From Arthrobacter ipis (GTDB taxonomy: Bacteria > Actinomycetota > Actinomycetes > Actinomycetales > Micrococcaceae): a stretch of DNA of 64,000 bases. Made by a program: the position numbers and the translations under genes. This document shows, one piece after another, positions 51,774 to 61,586 of this stretch. Position 1 is the stretch's first letter; every line of letters begins with the position of its first letter. The DNA lies in NCBI RefSeq assembly GCF_014694315.1, contig NZ_JAAOXD010000001.1, positions 387,663-451,662 of the forward strand, read 5' to 3'. Below the pieces are notes generated by a model, which did no database searches, was not told where the DNA came from, and saw nothing but the letters and a program-made list of their open reading frames with translations.

Positions 51774-51894
51774 CCGGATGGAATCCGCCGGGCCGGAATA
51801 AATCACCCAGATCCATCGCTGTCGCTTAAGCGTGCCCTGCGAGTATGGCTTTGCGGCGCGCCACGCCCCGAAGACTTCCCTGAGGAGATTTGCT

Positions 51895-52509
51895 GTGTCT
51901 GAGACCGCCGCCAACAAGGCCGACTTCTGGTTCGACCCCCTCTGCCCGTTCGCCTGGATCACGTCCCGCTGGATCGGCGAGGTGGAAGGCGTCCGCGACA
52001 TCCAGACGGAGTGGCACGTCATGAGCCTGTCCGTGCTGAACGAAGGCCGCGACCTTGATCCCAAGTACCGCGAAGCCATGGACAAGGCCTGGGGGCCCGT
52101 CAGGGTGATCATCGCCGCACAGGAACAGCACGGCGACCACGTGGTCAAGCCGCTGTACGACGCCATGGGAACGCAGATCCACGATGGCGGGCAGAAGGAC
52201 TTCTCGATCGTCATCAGCAAGGCCCTGGCCGACTGCGGCCTCCCCGCCGGGCTGGCAGCCGCCGCCGGCTCCGACGAGTACGACCCCCAGCTGCGTGCCA
52301 GCCATGAAAAGGGCATCTCCCTGGTGGGCCAGGACGTCGGAACCCCCGTGGTCGCCTTCAACGGCACCGCGTTCTTCGGACCCGTCCTCACCCGCATACC
52401 GCGCGGGGAGGAAGCAGGGAAGATCTGGGACGCGTCAGTCACGCTCGCGTCGTACCCGCACTTCTTTGAAATCAAGCGCAGCCGGACTGAAAGCCCCGCC
52501 TTCGACTGA
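51895..52509 (+). CDS. DsbA-family oxidoreductase (mycothiol-dependent nitroreductase Rv2466c type)
   Basis: 204 residues from GTG 51895; the frame upstream is not coding. FWFDPLCPFAWITSRW places a single Cys at the N-terminal active site (CPFA in place of CxxC), as I would expect for a thioredoxin-fold enzyme that uses mycothiol. GTPVVAFNGTAFFGPVL near the C-terminus carries the cis-Pro loop. In mycobacteria the related enzyme reduces mycothiol-mixed disulphides and activates nitro drugs. Located behind clpX, a stress-protein neighbourhood. Confidence 0.85.
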   Translation: MSETAANKADFWFDPLCPFAWITSRWIGEVEGVRDIQTEWHVMSLSVLNEGRDLDPKYREAMDKAWGPVRVIIAAQEQHGDHVVKPLYDAMGTQIHDGGQKDFSIVISKALADCGLPAGLAAAAGSDEYDPQLRASHEKGISLVGQDVGTPVVAFNGTAFFGPVLTRIPRGEEAGKIWDASVTLASYPHFFEIKRSRTESPAFD

Positions 52510-52515
52510 CCGTTT

Positions 52516-52557
52516 GAGTCCCGGCAGAACTACATGAGAGTAGTTCCGCCGGGGCTC
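52516..52557 (+). terminator. Terminator after the DsbA-family gene
   Basis: Imperfect long stem, GAGTCCCGGCAGAACTAC paired with GTAGTTCCGCCGGGGCTC, loop ATGAGA, then TTGC. The 200 bases from here to the valS hairpins hold no gene that I can recognise. Confidence 0.65.
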
Positions 52558-52759
52558 TTGCGCATCCGCAACAGGAGGACAAAGATAGTTCTTACCCACT
52601 TCGAAAGAAGTGAGACGCAGGAACCAAAGATTCAGTGACATGCTTCCAACGCAGCCTTCGGCAAAGTTAGAAGCAGGCTACCGGTGACAAGGTAGGAAGA
52701 CCTGAAATTCTACGGATCTTGCCAGACTGTCAAAGATGTCACCAGACAGCCGAAAAGTC

Positions 52760-52795
52760 GAAGCCCCACCAACGGCAAAACGCTGATGGGGCTTC
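52760..52795 (-). terminator. Second terminator downstream of valS
   Basis: Stem GAAGCCCCA / TGGGGCTTC; on the minus strand followed by GACTTTTCGG. With the hairpin at 52837-52862 it gives a tandem stop for valS transcripts. The plus strand reads CCCCTTT after it. Confidence 0.7.
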
Positions 52796-52836
52796 CCCTT
52801 TGCCCAAAATATGGGCCTGGCGGTCAAAACAGGCCG

Positions 52837-52862
52837 GTGAGCCCGGAATGCTCCGGGCTCAC
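52837..52862 (-). terminator. Terminator of valS
   Basis: Perfect 11-bp stem GTGAGCCCGGA / TCCGGGCTCAC with a 4-base loop; the minus strand continues CGGCCTGTTTTGACC. It begins 7 bases past the valS stop. Confidence 0.8.
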
Positions 52863-52868
52863 GTCGTA

Positions 52869-55490
52869 TCAGGCCTGTGCCGGCTCCTCGGCCGGGGCCA
52901 GCTCCACGTCGCTCACGGTAAGTTCGCCTTCGCCCGTGTTGAGCGAAATCTCCTGCGCGTTAGCCGCCGCCTTGAGGTCCCCGAGCCCGGCCTGAAGCTG
53001 GGCTACGAGGGACTCTGTCGCCGTGATCGTCGCCGACAGGACCTCGGTGCGCTGCTTGACCTTGGCCTCGGACTTGGCCTTGCGGATGCCGCTCAGCGCA
53101 ATGCCCACGGTGCCCAGCATGCCGGTGTCGCCGTCGGTGATCTCCAGCGGCGCCGGCCAGGCGGCGCGGTGCACGGAACCGGCCCGCCACCAGCCCCAGA
53201 CCTCTTCGGTGGCGAAGGGAAGGAACGGCGCGAAGAGGCGCAGCAGCGAATCCAGCGTGGTGGCCAAGGCAGCGAGAACCGAAGCCTGCTCGGTCTCGCC
53301 GGCGGCACCGTAGGCCCGGTCCTTGATCAGCTCGACGTAATCGTCGGTGAACTGCCAGAAGAACGATTCGCTGATCTGCAGCGCCCGGGCGTAATCGTAG
53401 TTGTCGAACGCCTTGGTGGCCTGGGCCACGACGTCGGAGAGCTGGGCCAGCAGGGCACGGTCCAGGGGATTCGTCAGGACAGACAGATCGGTGGACACCA
53501 CCGAGTTCTCCGTGGCGCCGAGGTTCAGCACGAACTTCGAGGCGTTCAGCAGCTTGATGGCCAGGCGGCGGCCGATCTTCATCTGCGCGATCTCGTAGGC
53601 GGTGTCCGCGCCGAGGCGTGCGGAGGCAGCCCAGTAGCGGACGGCGTCGGAGCCGTACTCGTTCAGGACATCCGTCGGCACCACAACGTTGCCCTTGGAC
53701 TTGGACATCTTCTTGCGGTCCGGGTCCAGGATCCAGCCGGAGATCGCCGCGTGCTTCCAGGGCGCGACGTCCTGCAGGGCGTCGGCGCGGACGGCTGAGG
53801 AGAACAGCCAGGTGCGGATGATGTCGTGTCCCTGGGGGCGCAGATCGAACGGGAACACTTTGGCGAACAGGTCCTCGTCCCGGCTCCAGCCGCCCACGAT
53901 CTGCGGGGTCAGGGATGAGGTGGCCCAGGTGTCCAGCACGTCAGCGTCACCGGTGAAGCCGTTGGGCTGGTCGCGCTGGGACTCGTCGTAGCCGGGCGCG
54001 GCGTCGGCCGCCGGGTCCACCGGCAGGGACTCGTCCGAGGGGATGACGGGGTGGTCGTAGTCCGGGTTGCCCTGGGCGTCCAGCGGGTACCAGACCGGGA
54101 TCGGCACGCCGAAGAAGCGCTGGCGGGATACCAGCCAGTCCCCGTTCAGGCCGGCGATCCAGTTCTCGTAGCGGGAGCGCATGAAGGACGGGTGGAAGTC
54201 GATGTCCTTGCCGCGGCCGATCAAACGTTCGCGGCGGTCCTCGTCGCGGCCGCCGTTGCGGATGTACCACTGCCGGGACGTAACTACCTCGAGGGGCTTG
54301 TCACCCTTTTCGAAGAAGTTTACCGGGTGGGTGATCTTCTTGGGCTCGCCGTCGAGCAGGTCAGCTGCGGTGAGGAGCTCCACCACGGCCTCCTTGGCGG
54401 AGAAGACCGTCTTGCCGGCGATGGCGGCGTACGCCTCGCGGCCGGCATCCGTGGTGATCCACTCCGGAGTCTCGGCGAGGATGCGGCCGTCGCGGCCCAC
54501 GATCGCGCGGGTGGGGAGCTGGAGTTCACGCCACCAGGTCACGTCGGTCAGGTCGCCGAAGGTGCAGACCATCGCGATGCCCGAGCCCTTGTCCGCCTTG
54601 GCCAGCGGGTGGGCCTTGACCTCGAGCTCGACGTCGAACAGGGGGGACGTCACGGTCTTGCCGAACAGCGGCTGGTACCGCTCGTCGTCGGGGTTTGCCA
54701 CCAGGGCGGCGCAGGCCGCGAGCAGTTCGGGACGCGTGGTCTCGATGAAGATTTTCTCGCCGTCCGCGGTGAAGAACGGGTAGCGGTAGTACGCGCCCGG
54801 CACCTCGCGGTCCTCGAGCTCGGCCTGGGCCACAGCGGTGCGGAAGGTGACGTCCCAGAGCGTTGGGGCTTCGGCCATGTAGGCGTCGCCGGCCGACAGG
54901 TTGGCAAGGAAGGCGCGCTGGGACACAGCGCGGGACGTGTCGTCGATGGTCCGGTAGGTGAGGTTCCAGTCGACGGACAGGCCGAGGGTCTGGAACAGGT
55001 TCTCGAAGACCTTCTCATCCTCGACCGCAAGTTCCTCGCACAGTTCGATGAAGTTCTGGCGGGAGACGACGTCGAAGTCCCGCTGGTTCTTCGCCGGCTG
55101 TGCCGGAGGCTGGTAGTCCGGGTTGTACGGGATGGCGGGATCGCAGCGGACACCGTAGTAGTTCTGGACGCGGCGCTCGGTGGGCAGGCCGTTGTCGTCC
55201 CAGCCCATGGGGTAGAAGACGTTCTTGCCGGTCATGCGCATGTAGCGGGCCTGCACGTCGGTCTGCGTGAAGGAGAACATGTGGCCCACGTGGAGGGAGC
55301 CGGAAGCGGTGGGCGGGGGAGTGTCGATCGAGTAGACCTGCTCCCGGGTGGTGTCTGGGTCGAACCGGTAGGTTCCTTCCTCGAGCCAGCGCTGCGTGAG
55401 GGCAGCCTCCAGGCCCTCCAGGGCCGGTTTGTCGGGAACGTTGATGGGGGCGGTGGCGGGCGTGTCTGTACCCTGCGTTGATTCAGCCAT
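52869..55490 (-). CDS. valS: Valyl-tRNA synthetase
   Basis: 873 residues. HVGH (67-70, the HIGH motif) and KKMSKSKGN (about residues 594-602, the KMSKS motif) mark the class I catalytic domain; the CP1 editing domain lies between (GSGIAMVCTFGDLTDVTWW, about 325). The C-terminal region has the coiled-coil arm (LSGIRKAKSEAKVKQRTEVLSATI). Charges tRNA-Val in the cytosol. Unlike ileS nearby it has no evident T-box leader; the sequence before its ATG is short because of the divergent DUF488 gene. Confidence 0.97.
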   Translation of the reverse strand: MAESTQGTDTPATAPINVPDKPALEGLEAALTQRWLEEGTYRFDPDTTREQVYSIDTPPPTASGSLHVGHMFSFTQTDVQARYMRMTGKNVFYPMGWDDNGLPTERRVQNYYGVRCDPAIPYNPDYQPPAQPAKNQRDFDVVSRQNFIELCEELAVEDEKVFENLFQTLGLSVDWNLTYRTIDDTSRAVSQRAFLANLSAGDAYMAEAPTLWDVTFRTAVAQAELEDREVPGAYYRYPFFTADGEKIFIETTRPELLAACAALVANPDDERYQPLFGKTVTSPLFDVELEVKAHPLAKADKGSGIAMVCTFGDLTDVTWWRELQLPTRAIVGRDGRILAETPEWITTDAGREAYAAIAGKTVFSAKEAVVELLTAADLLDGEPKKITHPVNFFEKGDKPLEVVTSRQWYIRNGGRDEDRRERLIGRGKDIDFHPSFMRSRYENWIAGLNGDWLVSRQRFFGVPIPVWYPLDAQGNPDYDHPVIPSDESLPVDPAADAAPGYDESQRDQPNGFTGDADVLDTWATSSLTPQIVGGWSRDEDLFAKVFPFDLRPQGHDIIRTWLFSSAVRADALQDVAPWKHAAISGWILDPDRKKMSKSKGNVVVPTDVLNEYGSDAVRYWAASARLGADTAYEIAQMKIGRRLAIKLLNASKFVLNLGATENSVVSTDLSVLTNPLDRALLAQLSDVVAQATKAFDNYDYARALQISESFFWQFTDDYVELIKDRAYGAAGETEQASVLAALATTLDSLLRLFAPFLPFATEEVWGWWRAGSVHRAAWPAPLEITDGDTGMLGTVGIALSGIRKAKSEAKVKQRTEVLSATITATESLVAQLQAGLGDLKAAANAQEISLNTGEGELTVSDVELAPAEEPAQA

Positions 55491-55564
55491 GGCCCAATTG
55501 TTTCATGCCGGGCAGTTGTTTCCTGCCCGGCGGCGGGCGCCTGCAGCCGCACACCGGGAGTAGC

Positions 55565-55948
55565 ATGCGGCCTATGGGCAAAGCAGACGCTTCCTTTGCG
55601 ATCAAACGCATCTATGAGGAACCAGCGGACGACGACGGCTGCCGGGTTCTGGTGGACAGGCTCTGGCCGCGAGGGGTCAGTAAGGAACGGGCGCGGCTGG
55701 AGCTGTGGCTCAAGGACGTGGCGCCGTCGCCGCCGCTGCGGCAGGAGTTCGCCCACATGCAGGAGCGGTTCGAGGACTTCCGTGCCCAGTATGAGGACGA
55801 GCTGGCGGGCAACCCGGCAGTGGATCAGCTCCGGGAACTGGCGGGACAGCACGGGAAGGTGACGCTGCTGTACGCGGCCAAGGATCCGGAGGTGAACCAC
55901 GCAAAGGTGTTGCTGGAGTTCCTGGCAGCACGGGGTTCAGGAAAGTAA
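55565..55948 (+). CDS. DUF488-family protein
   Basis: 127 residues. IKRIYEEPADDDGCRVLVDRLWPRGVSKERARLELWLKDVAPS is the recognised core of DUF488 (VDRxWPRGxxK). The Cys in DDGCRVLVDR is not always conserved. ATG 55565 has GGGAG close upstream; ATG 55574 is the alternative. The family is small, cytosolic and without a settled activity; it lies divergent from valS. Confidence 0.88.
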   Translation: MRPMGKADASFAIKRIYEEPADDDGCRVLVDRLWPRGVSKERARLELWLKDVAPSPPLRQEFAHMQERFEDFRAQYEDELAGNPAVDQLRELAGQHGKVTLLYAAKDPEVNHAKVLLEFLAARGSGK

Positions 55949-56008
55949 GCGGTTCGCGGGAGTAAACATTGGGCTGGCCCACCCTGCGGTTGGCGCTAGG
56001 GTGGTGCC

Positions 56009-56794
56009 ATGACTGAGGTTTCCGCAAGCTCTGACGTGTCCACCAACAAGCCCGCCAGGAAGGCAGCCCTCGTTACAGGCGCCAGCTCCGGCATTGGCGA
56101 GGCCACGGTCCGCGCGCTCCGTGCAGACGGCTGGACCGTGTACGCCGTCGCCCGCCGCCAGGAACGGCTGGCCGCGCTGGAAGCCGAGACGGGCGCCGTC
56201 GCCCTCGCTGGCGACATTTCCGAGGACGGGGACGTGGCCCGCCTGCTGGCAGAGGTGACCTCCGCCGGCGGGATCGACACCCTGGTCAACATCGCCGGCG
56301 GCGCCCGCGGTGCGGACCGTGTGGGCCAGGCCGTGACCGAGGACTGGGAGTGGATGTACCGCGTGAACGTCCTCGGCACCATGAAGCTGACGCGCGCCTT
56401 CCTGCCGATGCTGCGCGAGAACGGCGAGGGCACCGTCCTGAATTTGACGTCCACGGCCGGGCTGGATGCCTACGAAGGCGGGGGTGGCTACAACGCCGCC
56501 AAATTCGCCCAGCATGGCCTGACCGGGGCGCTGCGGCTCGAAGAGGCCGATCACAACATCCGGGTCATCGAAATCGCGCCCGGCCTGGTCCAGACCGAGG
56601 AGTTCGCGCTGAACCGGCTTGGTGACGCACAGGCGGCGGGCAAGGTGTACCAGGGCGTGGAGAAGCCGCTCACGGCCGAGGACGTAGCCGATGTGGTGCG
56701 CTACGCCGTGAGCGCACCGCACCACGTGAACCTCGACCAGATCGTCATCCGCCCGGTGGCGCAGGCGTCGACCTACAAGCTGATCCGCAAGTAG
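56009..56794 (+). CDS. Short-chain dehydrogenase/reductase
   Basis: 261 residues. Cofactor-binding VTGASSGIGEATVRAL (about residues 22-37), NIAGG (NNAG-type, about 94-98), a Ser in LNLTSTAG and the catalytic YNAAK (about 160-164) are those of classical SDRs. A basic residue pair (ARRQERL) after the second strand suggests NADPH preference. The substrate is unknown; the ELRR... C-terminus is typical of the YdfG-like group (oxidation of 3-hydroxy acids). Confidence 0.92.
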   Translation: MTEVSASSDVSTNKPARKAALVTGASSGIGEATVRALRADGWTVYAVARRQERLAALEAETGAVALAGDISEDGDVARLLAEVTSAGGIDTLVNIAGGARGADRVGQAVTEDWEWMYRVNVLGTMKLTRAFLPMLRENGEGTVLNLTSTAGLDAYEGGGGYNAAKFAQHGLTGALRLEEADHNIRVIEIAPGLVQTEEFALNRLGDAQAAGKVYQGVEKPLTAEDVADVVRYAVSAPHHVNLDQIVIRPVAQASTYKLIRK

Positions 56795-56819
56795 GCCTGA
56801 ACAGGCTGACCCGCAGCCT

Positions 56820-57914
56820 CTATCCGGCCGTCGGAACCTCCAGCGTGGCCAGTACGGCAGCGTGGTCCGTCCCGGGGACGCGGTGCACGGCGTAGCCCGA
56901 CGCCGGAATGCGCGGGCTGGTGACCAGATGGTCGATGGTGATGCCGGGCAGCGCCTGGCCGTCCATCGGCCACGTGGGCATGAACCGCGCCCCCGACGCC
57001 GTGCCGACGTCCACCAGCTTCCGGCCGCCCGGGCCGCCGTCGAGCAGCCTGCGGAACTCCGAGTGGTCGTAGGTCGCGTTGAAATCGCCCATCAGGAGTT
57101 GGTTGCGCTGCAGTTGGTTGCTCGGCAGCTCATTGTCCTGGCCGTCCACCCCGTTGCGGGCAACCAGCCGGGCCAGCGACTCAAGGTCGCTTCGCCACTG
57201 CCCCACGCGGACGTCCACCGGTGGAAGGGTGTGCACGTTCGTGACCTCAAGAGTGGCGGCCGCAACGCCGTTGCCCGTGTTGGCGGCATCCGCAACGGGC
57301 AGGGTCACCCGGAAGGTCGGAATCTGGAACGGTGTGTCGGGAATCAGCCCGATGGCCTGGATGGGGTGTTTTGAGTACGTTGCGCTACCCGAGCCGTTCC
57401 CGGTTGGGCTGCTGATCCTGTTGGGCAGGAGACTCCCCAGGCCTTCCGCGGCCAGCCGGTCCTCCAGCGCCTGGGTGTGCTCCTGGATGGCGAGCAGTTC
57501 CACCCCGTTGTCCCGGACCAGCCGGACGATTTCGGCGGGGTCGGCCCTGCCGAAGCGGGAGTTGATGGTCATCACCGTCAGCGGAACGGTGCTGCCGGTA
57601 CCGGAGTCTGCTTGTCCGGCTTCTGCTACCCCTTCATCCGCCCGACCCGCATCCGGTGCCCAGAGCCAGAAAAGCTGGGCTCCCAGGAGCAGTGCGGCAG
57701 CAGCCGTGACCAGATGCCGCCGGCCCAGCAGCGCCAGGGCCAGCGCAAGGGCGGCAGGAATCACCAGCCACGGCGTGAAGGACAGCAGTTGGACCACCGG
57801 CGTGGGCCACTCGGCCGGGATGGCACGGAACACCGAAAGCGAAGCGACCGGCAGGAGGATGCACAGTGCCAACACCAGCCAGACGGTTTGCGCGCGGCGG
57901 GCCGAAGCAGTCAT
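56820..57914 (-). CDS. Membrane-anchored endonuclease/exonuclease/phosphatase-family protein
   Basis: 364 residues. Three hydrophobic segments in residues 8-90 anchor it; the outside C-terminal domain is EEP-type: TVMTINSRFGRADPAEIVRLV (first Asn), LLAIQEHTQALEDRL (catalytic Glu), TNVHTLPP, LLMGDFNATYDHSEFR (Asp/Asn) and TDHAAVLATLEV (terminal His). Such proteins occur widely in actinobacteria, with unknown substrates (phosphodiesters, lipids or DNA). Confidence 0.9.
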   Translation of the reverse strand: MTASARRAQTVWLVLALCILLPVASLSVFRAIPAEWPTPVVQLLSFTPWLVIPAALALALALLGRRHLVTAAAALLLGAQLFWLWAPDAGRADEGVAEAGQADSGTGSTVPLTVMTINSRFGRADPAEIVRLVRDNGVELLAIQEHTQALEDRLAAEGLGSLLPNRISSPTGNGSGSATYSKHPIQAIGLIPDTPFQIPTFRVTLPVADAANTGNGVAAATLEVTNVHTLPPVDVRVGQWRSDLESLARLVARNGVDGQDNELPSNQLQRNQLLMGDFNATYDHSEFRRLLDGGPGGRKLVDVGTASGARFMPTWPMDGQALPGITIDHLVTSPRIPASGYAVHRVPGTDHAAVLATLEVPTAG

Positions 57915-57982
57915 GGACCGAGTCTAGGCTCTGGCCGCCGGATGGTTGTGGCCGCCCCGGCCTCAGCAGTTAGACTGGAGCC

Positions 57983-58215
57983 AACAGCTTTGACCCGGCC
58001 ATCACCGGTGAGCTTCCGGAAGAACACCAGGCCCGCGTGCGGACAATCAGTCGCTGGGGGCCAGGCCAGTAGAACCGGACGGGTAAGCCCGTCACAGCAG
58101 CAATGAGCGGCCGTCGTCGAACTCCCTTGGAGTTGGCAGCGGTAAGTGAGGTGGTACCGCGGTGCCGGTGCAGTTGAAAGACTGCGCACGCGCCGTCCTC
58201 GCATCCTGAATTTGT
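57983..58215 (+). promoter_or_regulatory. T-box riboswitch of ileS (specifier ATC)
   Basis: The leader of ileS shows an ultrashort stem I with specifier ATC at 58001-58003 (Ile codon) in the context CCGGCC-ATC-ACCGG, a Stem II region (58070-58135), and the conserved T-box AGGTGGTACCGCGG at 58149-58162. This matches the translational-type T-boxes that control ileS in actinobacteria: uncharged tRNA-Ile pairs with the specifier and the T-box, freeing the ribosome binding site. TAGACT at 57971-57976 is a possible -10 box of the leader. Confidence 0.88.
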
Positions 58216-58241
58216 TCACCAGCTCAACCCAGGATGTCGAG

Positions 58242-61200
58242 ATGACGTATTACCCCAAGGCCTCAGCAGCCCCCGCCGGCCCGGGCTCCTCTTCAGGAGT
58301 GTCCGCCTCCGTGAAGTTCCCGGAGATCGAAGAGCGGATCCTCAAGTACTGGGACCAGGACGGCACTTTCCAGGCAAGCATCGACCAGCGCAGCGCCGAC
58401 CTTCCCGGCGGCGCCCCCGGCAGCAACGAATTCGTCTTCTACGACGGGCCGCCCTTCGCCAACGGCCTGCCGCACTACGGCCACCTGCTGACCGGCTACG
58501 CCAAGGACCTGGTGGGCCGCTACCAGACCCAGCGCGGCAAGCGCGTGGAGCGCCGCTTCGGCTGGGACACCCACGGCCTTCCCGCTGAGCTGGAAGCCAT
58601 GAAGCAGCTGGGCATGACGGACAAGACCCAGATCGAGGCCATGGGCATTGACAAGTTCAACGACGCGTGCCGCGCCTCCGTGATGAAGTACGCCAACGAG
58701 TGGCAGGCGTACGTCACCCGCCAGGCCCGCTGGGTGGACTTCGACAACGACTACAAGACGCTCAACGTCGAGTACATGGAGTCCGTGCTCTGGGCCTTCA
58801 AACAGCTGCACGAGAAGGGCCTGACCTACAACGGCTACCGCGTGCTGCCGTACTGCTGGAAGGACGAGACGCCGCTGTCCAACCATGAGCTGCGCATGGA
58901 TGACGACGTCTACAAGAACCGCCAGGACCAGACCGTCACGGTGACGTTCCCCGTCAAGGCGGGGGAGTCGGACCTGTCCAAGCAGTTGGCCGGTGTGCAG
59001 GCGCTCGCCTGGACCACCACGCCGTGGACGCTGCCCACCAACCTGGCGCTCGCCGTCGGGCCTTCCATCAGCTACGCCGTGCTGCCCGCCGGCCCGAACG
59101 GCGTCAAGGCCGCCTCGGCCGAGGCGCCCGTCACCGGCAGCTTCCTGCTGGCCGAAGACCTGCTGGGCAGCTACGCGAAGGACCTGGGGTACGGTGATGG
59201 TGCCGCTGGCGCGGCGGCCGCGGCCGCCGCCGTCGTTTCAACCCACACCGGCGCCGAGCTCGAGGGCCTCACCTACGAGCCGCTCTGGCACGATTTCGCC
59301 GACACGGAAAAATACGGCACCCAGAACGCCTGGCAGTTCCTCGTGGCTGACTACGTCACCACCACCGACGGCACCGGCATCGTCCACCAGGCCCCGGCCT
59401 ACGGTGAGGACGACCAGAAGGTCTGTGAGGAAGCCGGCATCCCCGTGGTCCTCTCCGTGGACGAGGGAGCCAAGTTCCTGCACCTGTTCGCCCACGGCGA
59501 CCTGCACGACATCGTGGGGCTGCAGGTCTTCGACGCCAACAAGCCCATCACCCAGGTGCTCCGTGCCCAGGGCCGCCTGGTCCGCCAGGCCAGCTACGAG
59601 CACAGCTACCCGCACTGCTGGCGCTGCCGCAACCCACTGATCTACCGCGCCGTCTCCTCCTGGTACGTGGAGGTCACCAAGTTCCGCGACCGGATGTCCG
59701 AGCTGAACCAGGAGATCAACTGGATCCCCGGCAACGTCAAGGACGGCCAGTTCGGCAAGTGGCTCGCCAACGCCCGCGACTGGTCCATCAGCCGCAACCG
59801 TTACTGGGGCAGCCCCATCCCGGTGTGGCAGTCCAGCGACCCGGAGTACCCGCGCACGGACGTGTACGGGTCGCTCGCGGACATCGAAGCCGACTTCGGC
59901 CGGCTGCCGCTGAACAAGGACGGACAGGTGGACCTGCACAGGCCGTTCATCGACGAGCTGACCCGGCCCAACCCGGACGACCCCCGCACGCCCGAAGAGG
60001 GCCAGTCGGTCATGCGCCGCGTGGAGGACGTGCTGGACGTCTGGTTCGACTCCGGCTCCATGCCCTACGGCCAGGTGCACTACCCGTTCGAGAACGAGTC
60101 CTGGTTCGACACCCACAACCCGGCCGACTTCATCGTGGAGTACATCGGACAGACCCGCGGCTGGTTCTACATGCTGCACATCCTGTCCACCGCGCTGTTC
60201 GACCGCCCGGCCTTCCGGAACGTCATCAGCCACGGCATCGTCCTGGGCTCCGACGGGCAGAAGATGTCCAAGAGCCTGCGCAACTACCCGGACGTCTCCG
60301 AGGTGCTGGACCGCGACGGCTCCGACGCCATGCGCTGGTTCCTCATGTCCAGCCCCATCCTGCGCGGCGGCAACCTCGTGGTCACCGAACAGGGCATCCG
60401 CGACGGCGTGCGCCAGGTCATCCTGCCTCTCTGGAACGTGTACAGCTTCTTCACGCTGTACACGAACGCATCGAACAAAGTGGACGGAACAGCGGACGGC
60501 TACGAGGCGCAGCTGCGGTACGACGGCTACACGGACACGCTGGACCAGTACCTGCTGGCCAACACCGGCGACCTCGTCCGGAACATGACCGCCCAGCTGG
60601 ACACCTATGACATCTCCGGCGCCTGCGATGAACTCCGCAGCTACCTGGACATGCTCACCAACTGGTATGTCCGCCGCAGCCGCCAGCGCTTCTTCGATGA
60701 GAACGCCGACGCCTTCGACGCCCTGTACACCGCCCTGGAGGCCGTGTGCCGCGTGGCCGCCCCGCTGCTGCCGCTGGTCTCCGAGGAGATCTGGCGCGGC
60801 CTGACCGGCGGCCGCTCGGTGCACCTCGCTGACTGGCCGGACCCGGAGCTGTTCCCGTCCAACGCCGCGCTGGTGGAGGCGATGGACCGCGTGCAGCAGA
60901 TCTGCTCCACCGGCTCCTCGCTGCGGAAGGCCGCCAACCTGCGCGTGCGCCTGCCGCTGCAGGAACTCACGGTCGTGGCACCCGGCGCAGATGCGCTGGA
61001 AGGCTTTGCCGCCGTCGTCGCCGACGAACTGAACCTGCGCTCGGTCCGCCTGCTGGACGCCGCCAGCGCCTCCCCGGAGGAGTTCGGCATCGAGCAGAAG
61101 CTCGTGGTCAACGCCCGGGCCGCGGGTCCGCGCCTCGGCAAGAACGTGCAGCTGGCCATCAAGGGCTCCAAGTCCGGCGACTGGTCTGTCTCCGACGCCG

Positions 61201-61583
61201 GTGTGGTCACCGCTGGCGGCCTTGAGCTGGAGCCCCAGGAGTACACGCTGGAGACGGTGGTGGCAGAGTCCGACGGCGGCTCCGCCTCCGTTGCGGTTCT
61301 CCCCGGCGGCGGCTTCGTGGTGCTCAACACCGAGGTCACGCCCGAGCTTGAAGCCGAAGGCCTGGCCCGTGACATGGTCCGTGCCATCCAGCAGGCGCGC
61401 AAGGACGCCGGGCTGAACGTCAGCGACCGGATCCGGACCAGCGTGAACGCCGCGCAGAACGTCATCGACGCCCTGCAGGCGAACGCCGAGCTGGTGAAGA
61501 CTGAAACGCTGACGCTGGAGCTGGATGCCGTGCCGGCCGACTCTGCCGAACCGCGCATCACTGTCGAGAAAGTGGGGGCCTGA
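58242..61583 (+). CDS. ileS: Isoleucyl-tRNA synthetase
   Basis: 1113 residues from ATG 58242, about 30 bases after the T-box structure, with AGGATG upstream. HYGH (78-81) and KMSKSLRN (about 674-681) flank the large CP1 editing domain. Long form with a C-terminal anticodon-binding domain of the eukaryote-like type common in actinobacteria (mupirocin-resistant branch as a rule; not tested here). Followed by folC after 3 bases. Confidence 0.97.
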   Translation: MTYYPKASAAPAGPGSSSGVSASVKFPEIEERILKYWDQDGTFQASIDQRSADLPGGAPGSNEFVFYDGPPFANGLPHYGHLLTGYAKDLVGRYQTQRGKRVERRFGWDTHGLPAELEAMKQLGMTDKTQIEAMGIDKFNDACRASVMKYANEWQAYVTRQARWVDFDNDYKTLNVEYMESVLWAFKQLHEKGLTYNGYRVLPYCWKDETPLSNHELRMDDDVYKNRQDQTVTVTFPVKAGESDLSKQLAGVQALAWTTTPWTLPTNLALAVGPSISYAVLPAGPNGVKAASAEAPVTGSFLLAEDLLGSYAKDLGYGDGAAGAAAAAAAVVSTHTGAELEGLTYEPLWHDFADTEKYGTQNAWQFLVADYVTTTDGTGIVHQAPAYGEDDQKVCEEAGIPVVLSVDEGAKFLHLFAHGDLHDIVGLQVFDANKPITQVLRAQGRLVRQASYEHSYPHCWRCRNPLIYRAVSSWYVEVTKFRDRMSELNQEINWIPGNVKDGQFGKWLANARDWSISRNRYWGSPIPVWQSSDPEYPRTDVYGSLADIEADFGRLPLNKDGQVDLHRPFIDELTRPNPDDPRTPEEGQSVMRRVEDVLDVWFDSGSMPYGQVHYPFENESWFDTHNPADFIVEYIGQTRGWFYMLHILSTALFDRPAFRNVISHGIVLGSDGQKMSKSLRNYPDVSEVLDRDGSDAMRWFLMSSPILRGGNLVVTEQGIRDGVRQVILPLWNVYSFFTLYTNASNKVDGTADGYEAQLRYDGYTDTLDQYLLANTGDLVRNMTAQLDTYDISGACDELRSYLDMLTNWYVRRSRQRFFDENADAFDALYTALEAVCRVAAPLLPLVSEEIWRGLTGGRSVHLADWPDPELFPSNAALVEAMDRVQQICSTGSSLRKAANLRVRLPLQELTVVAPGADALEGFAAVVADELNLRSVRLLDAASASPEEFGIEQKLVVNARAAGPRLGKNVQLAIKGSKSGDWSVSDAGVVTAGGLELEPQEYTLETVVAESDGGSASVAVLPGGGFVVLNTEVTPELEAEGLARDMVRAIQQARKDAGLNVSDRIRTSVNAAQNVIDALQANAELVKTETLTLELDAVPADSAEPRITVEKVGA

Positions 61584-61586
61584 GCA

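Noticed and set aside
52558..52759. Possible small RNA or gene in the gap between the DsbA-family gene and valS
   Set aside because: No open frame with a ribosome binding site and no promoter-terminator pair of convincing quality; only the terminator hairpins at both sides are supported.
59238..60824. 528-codon minus-strand frame opposite ileS
   Set aside because: Antisense shadow of IleS.
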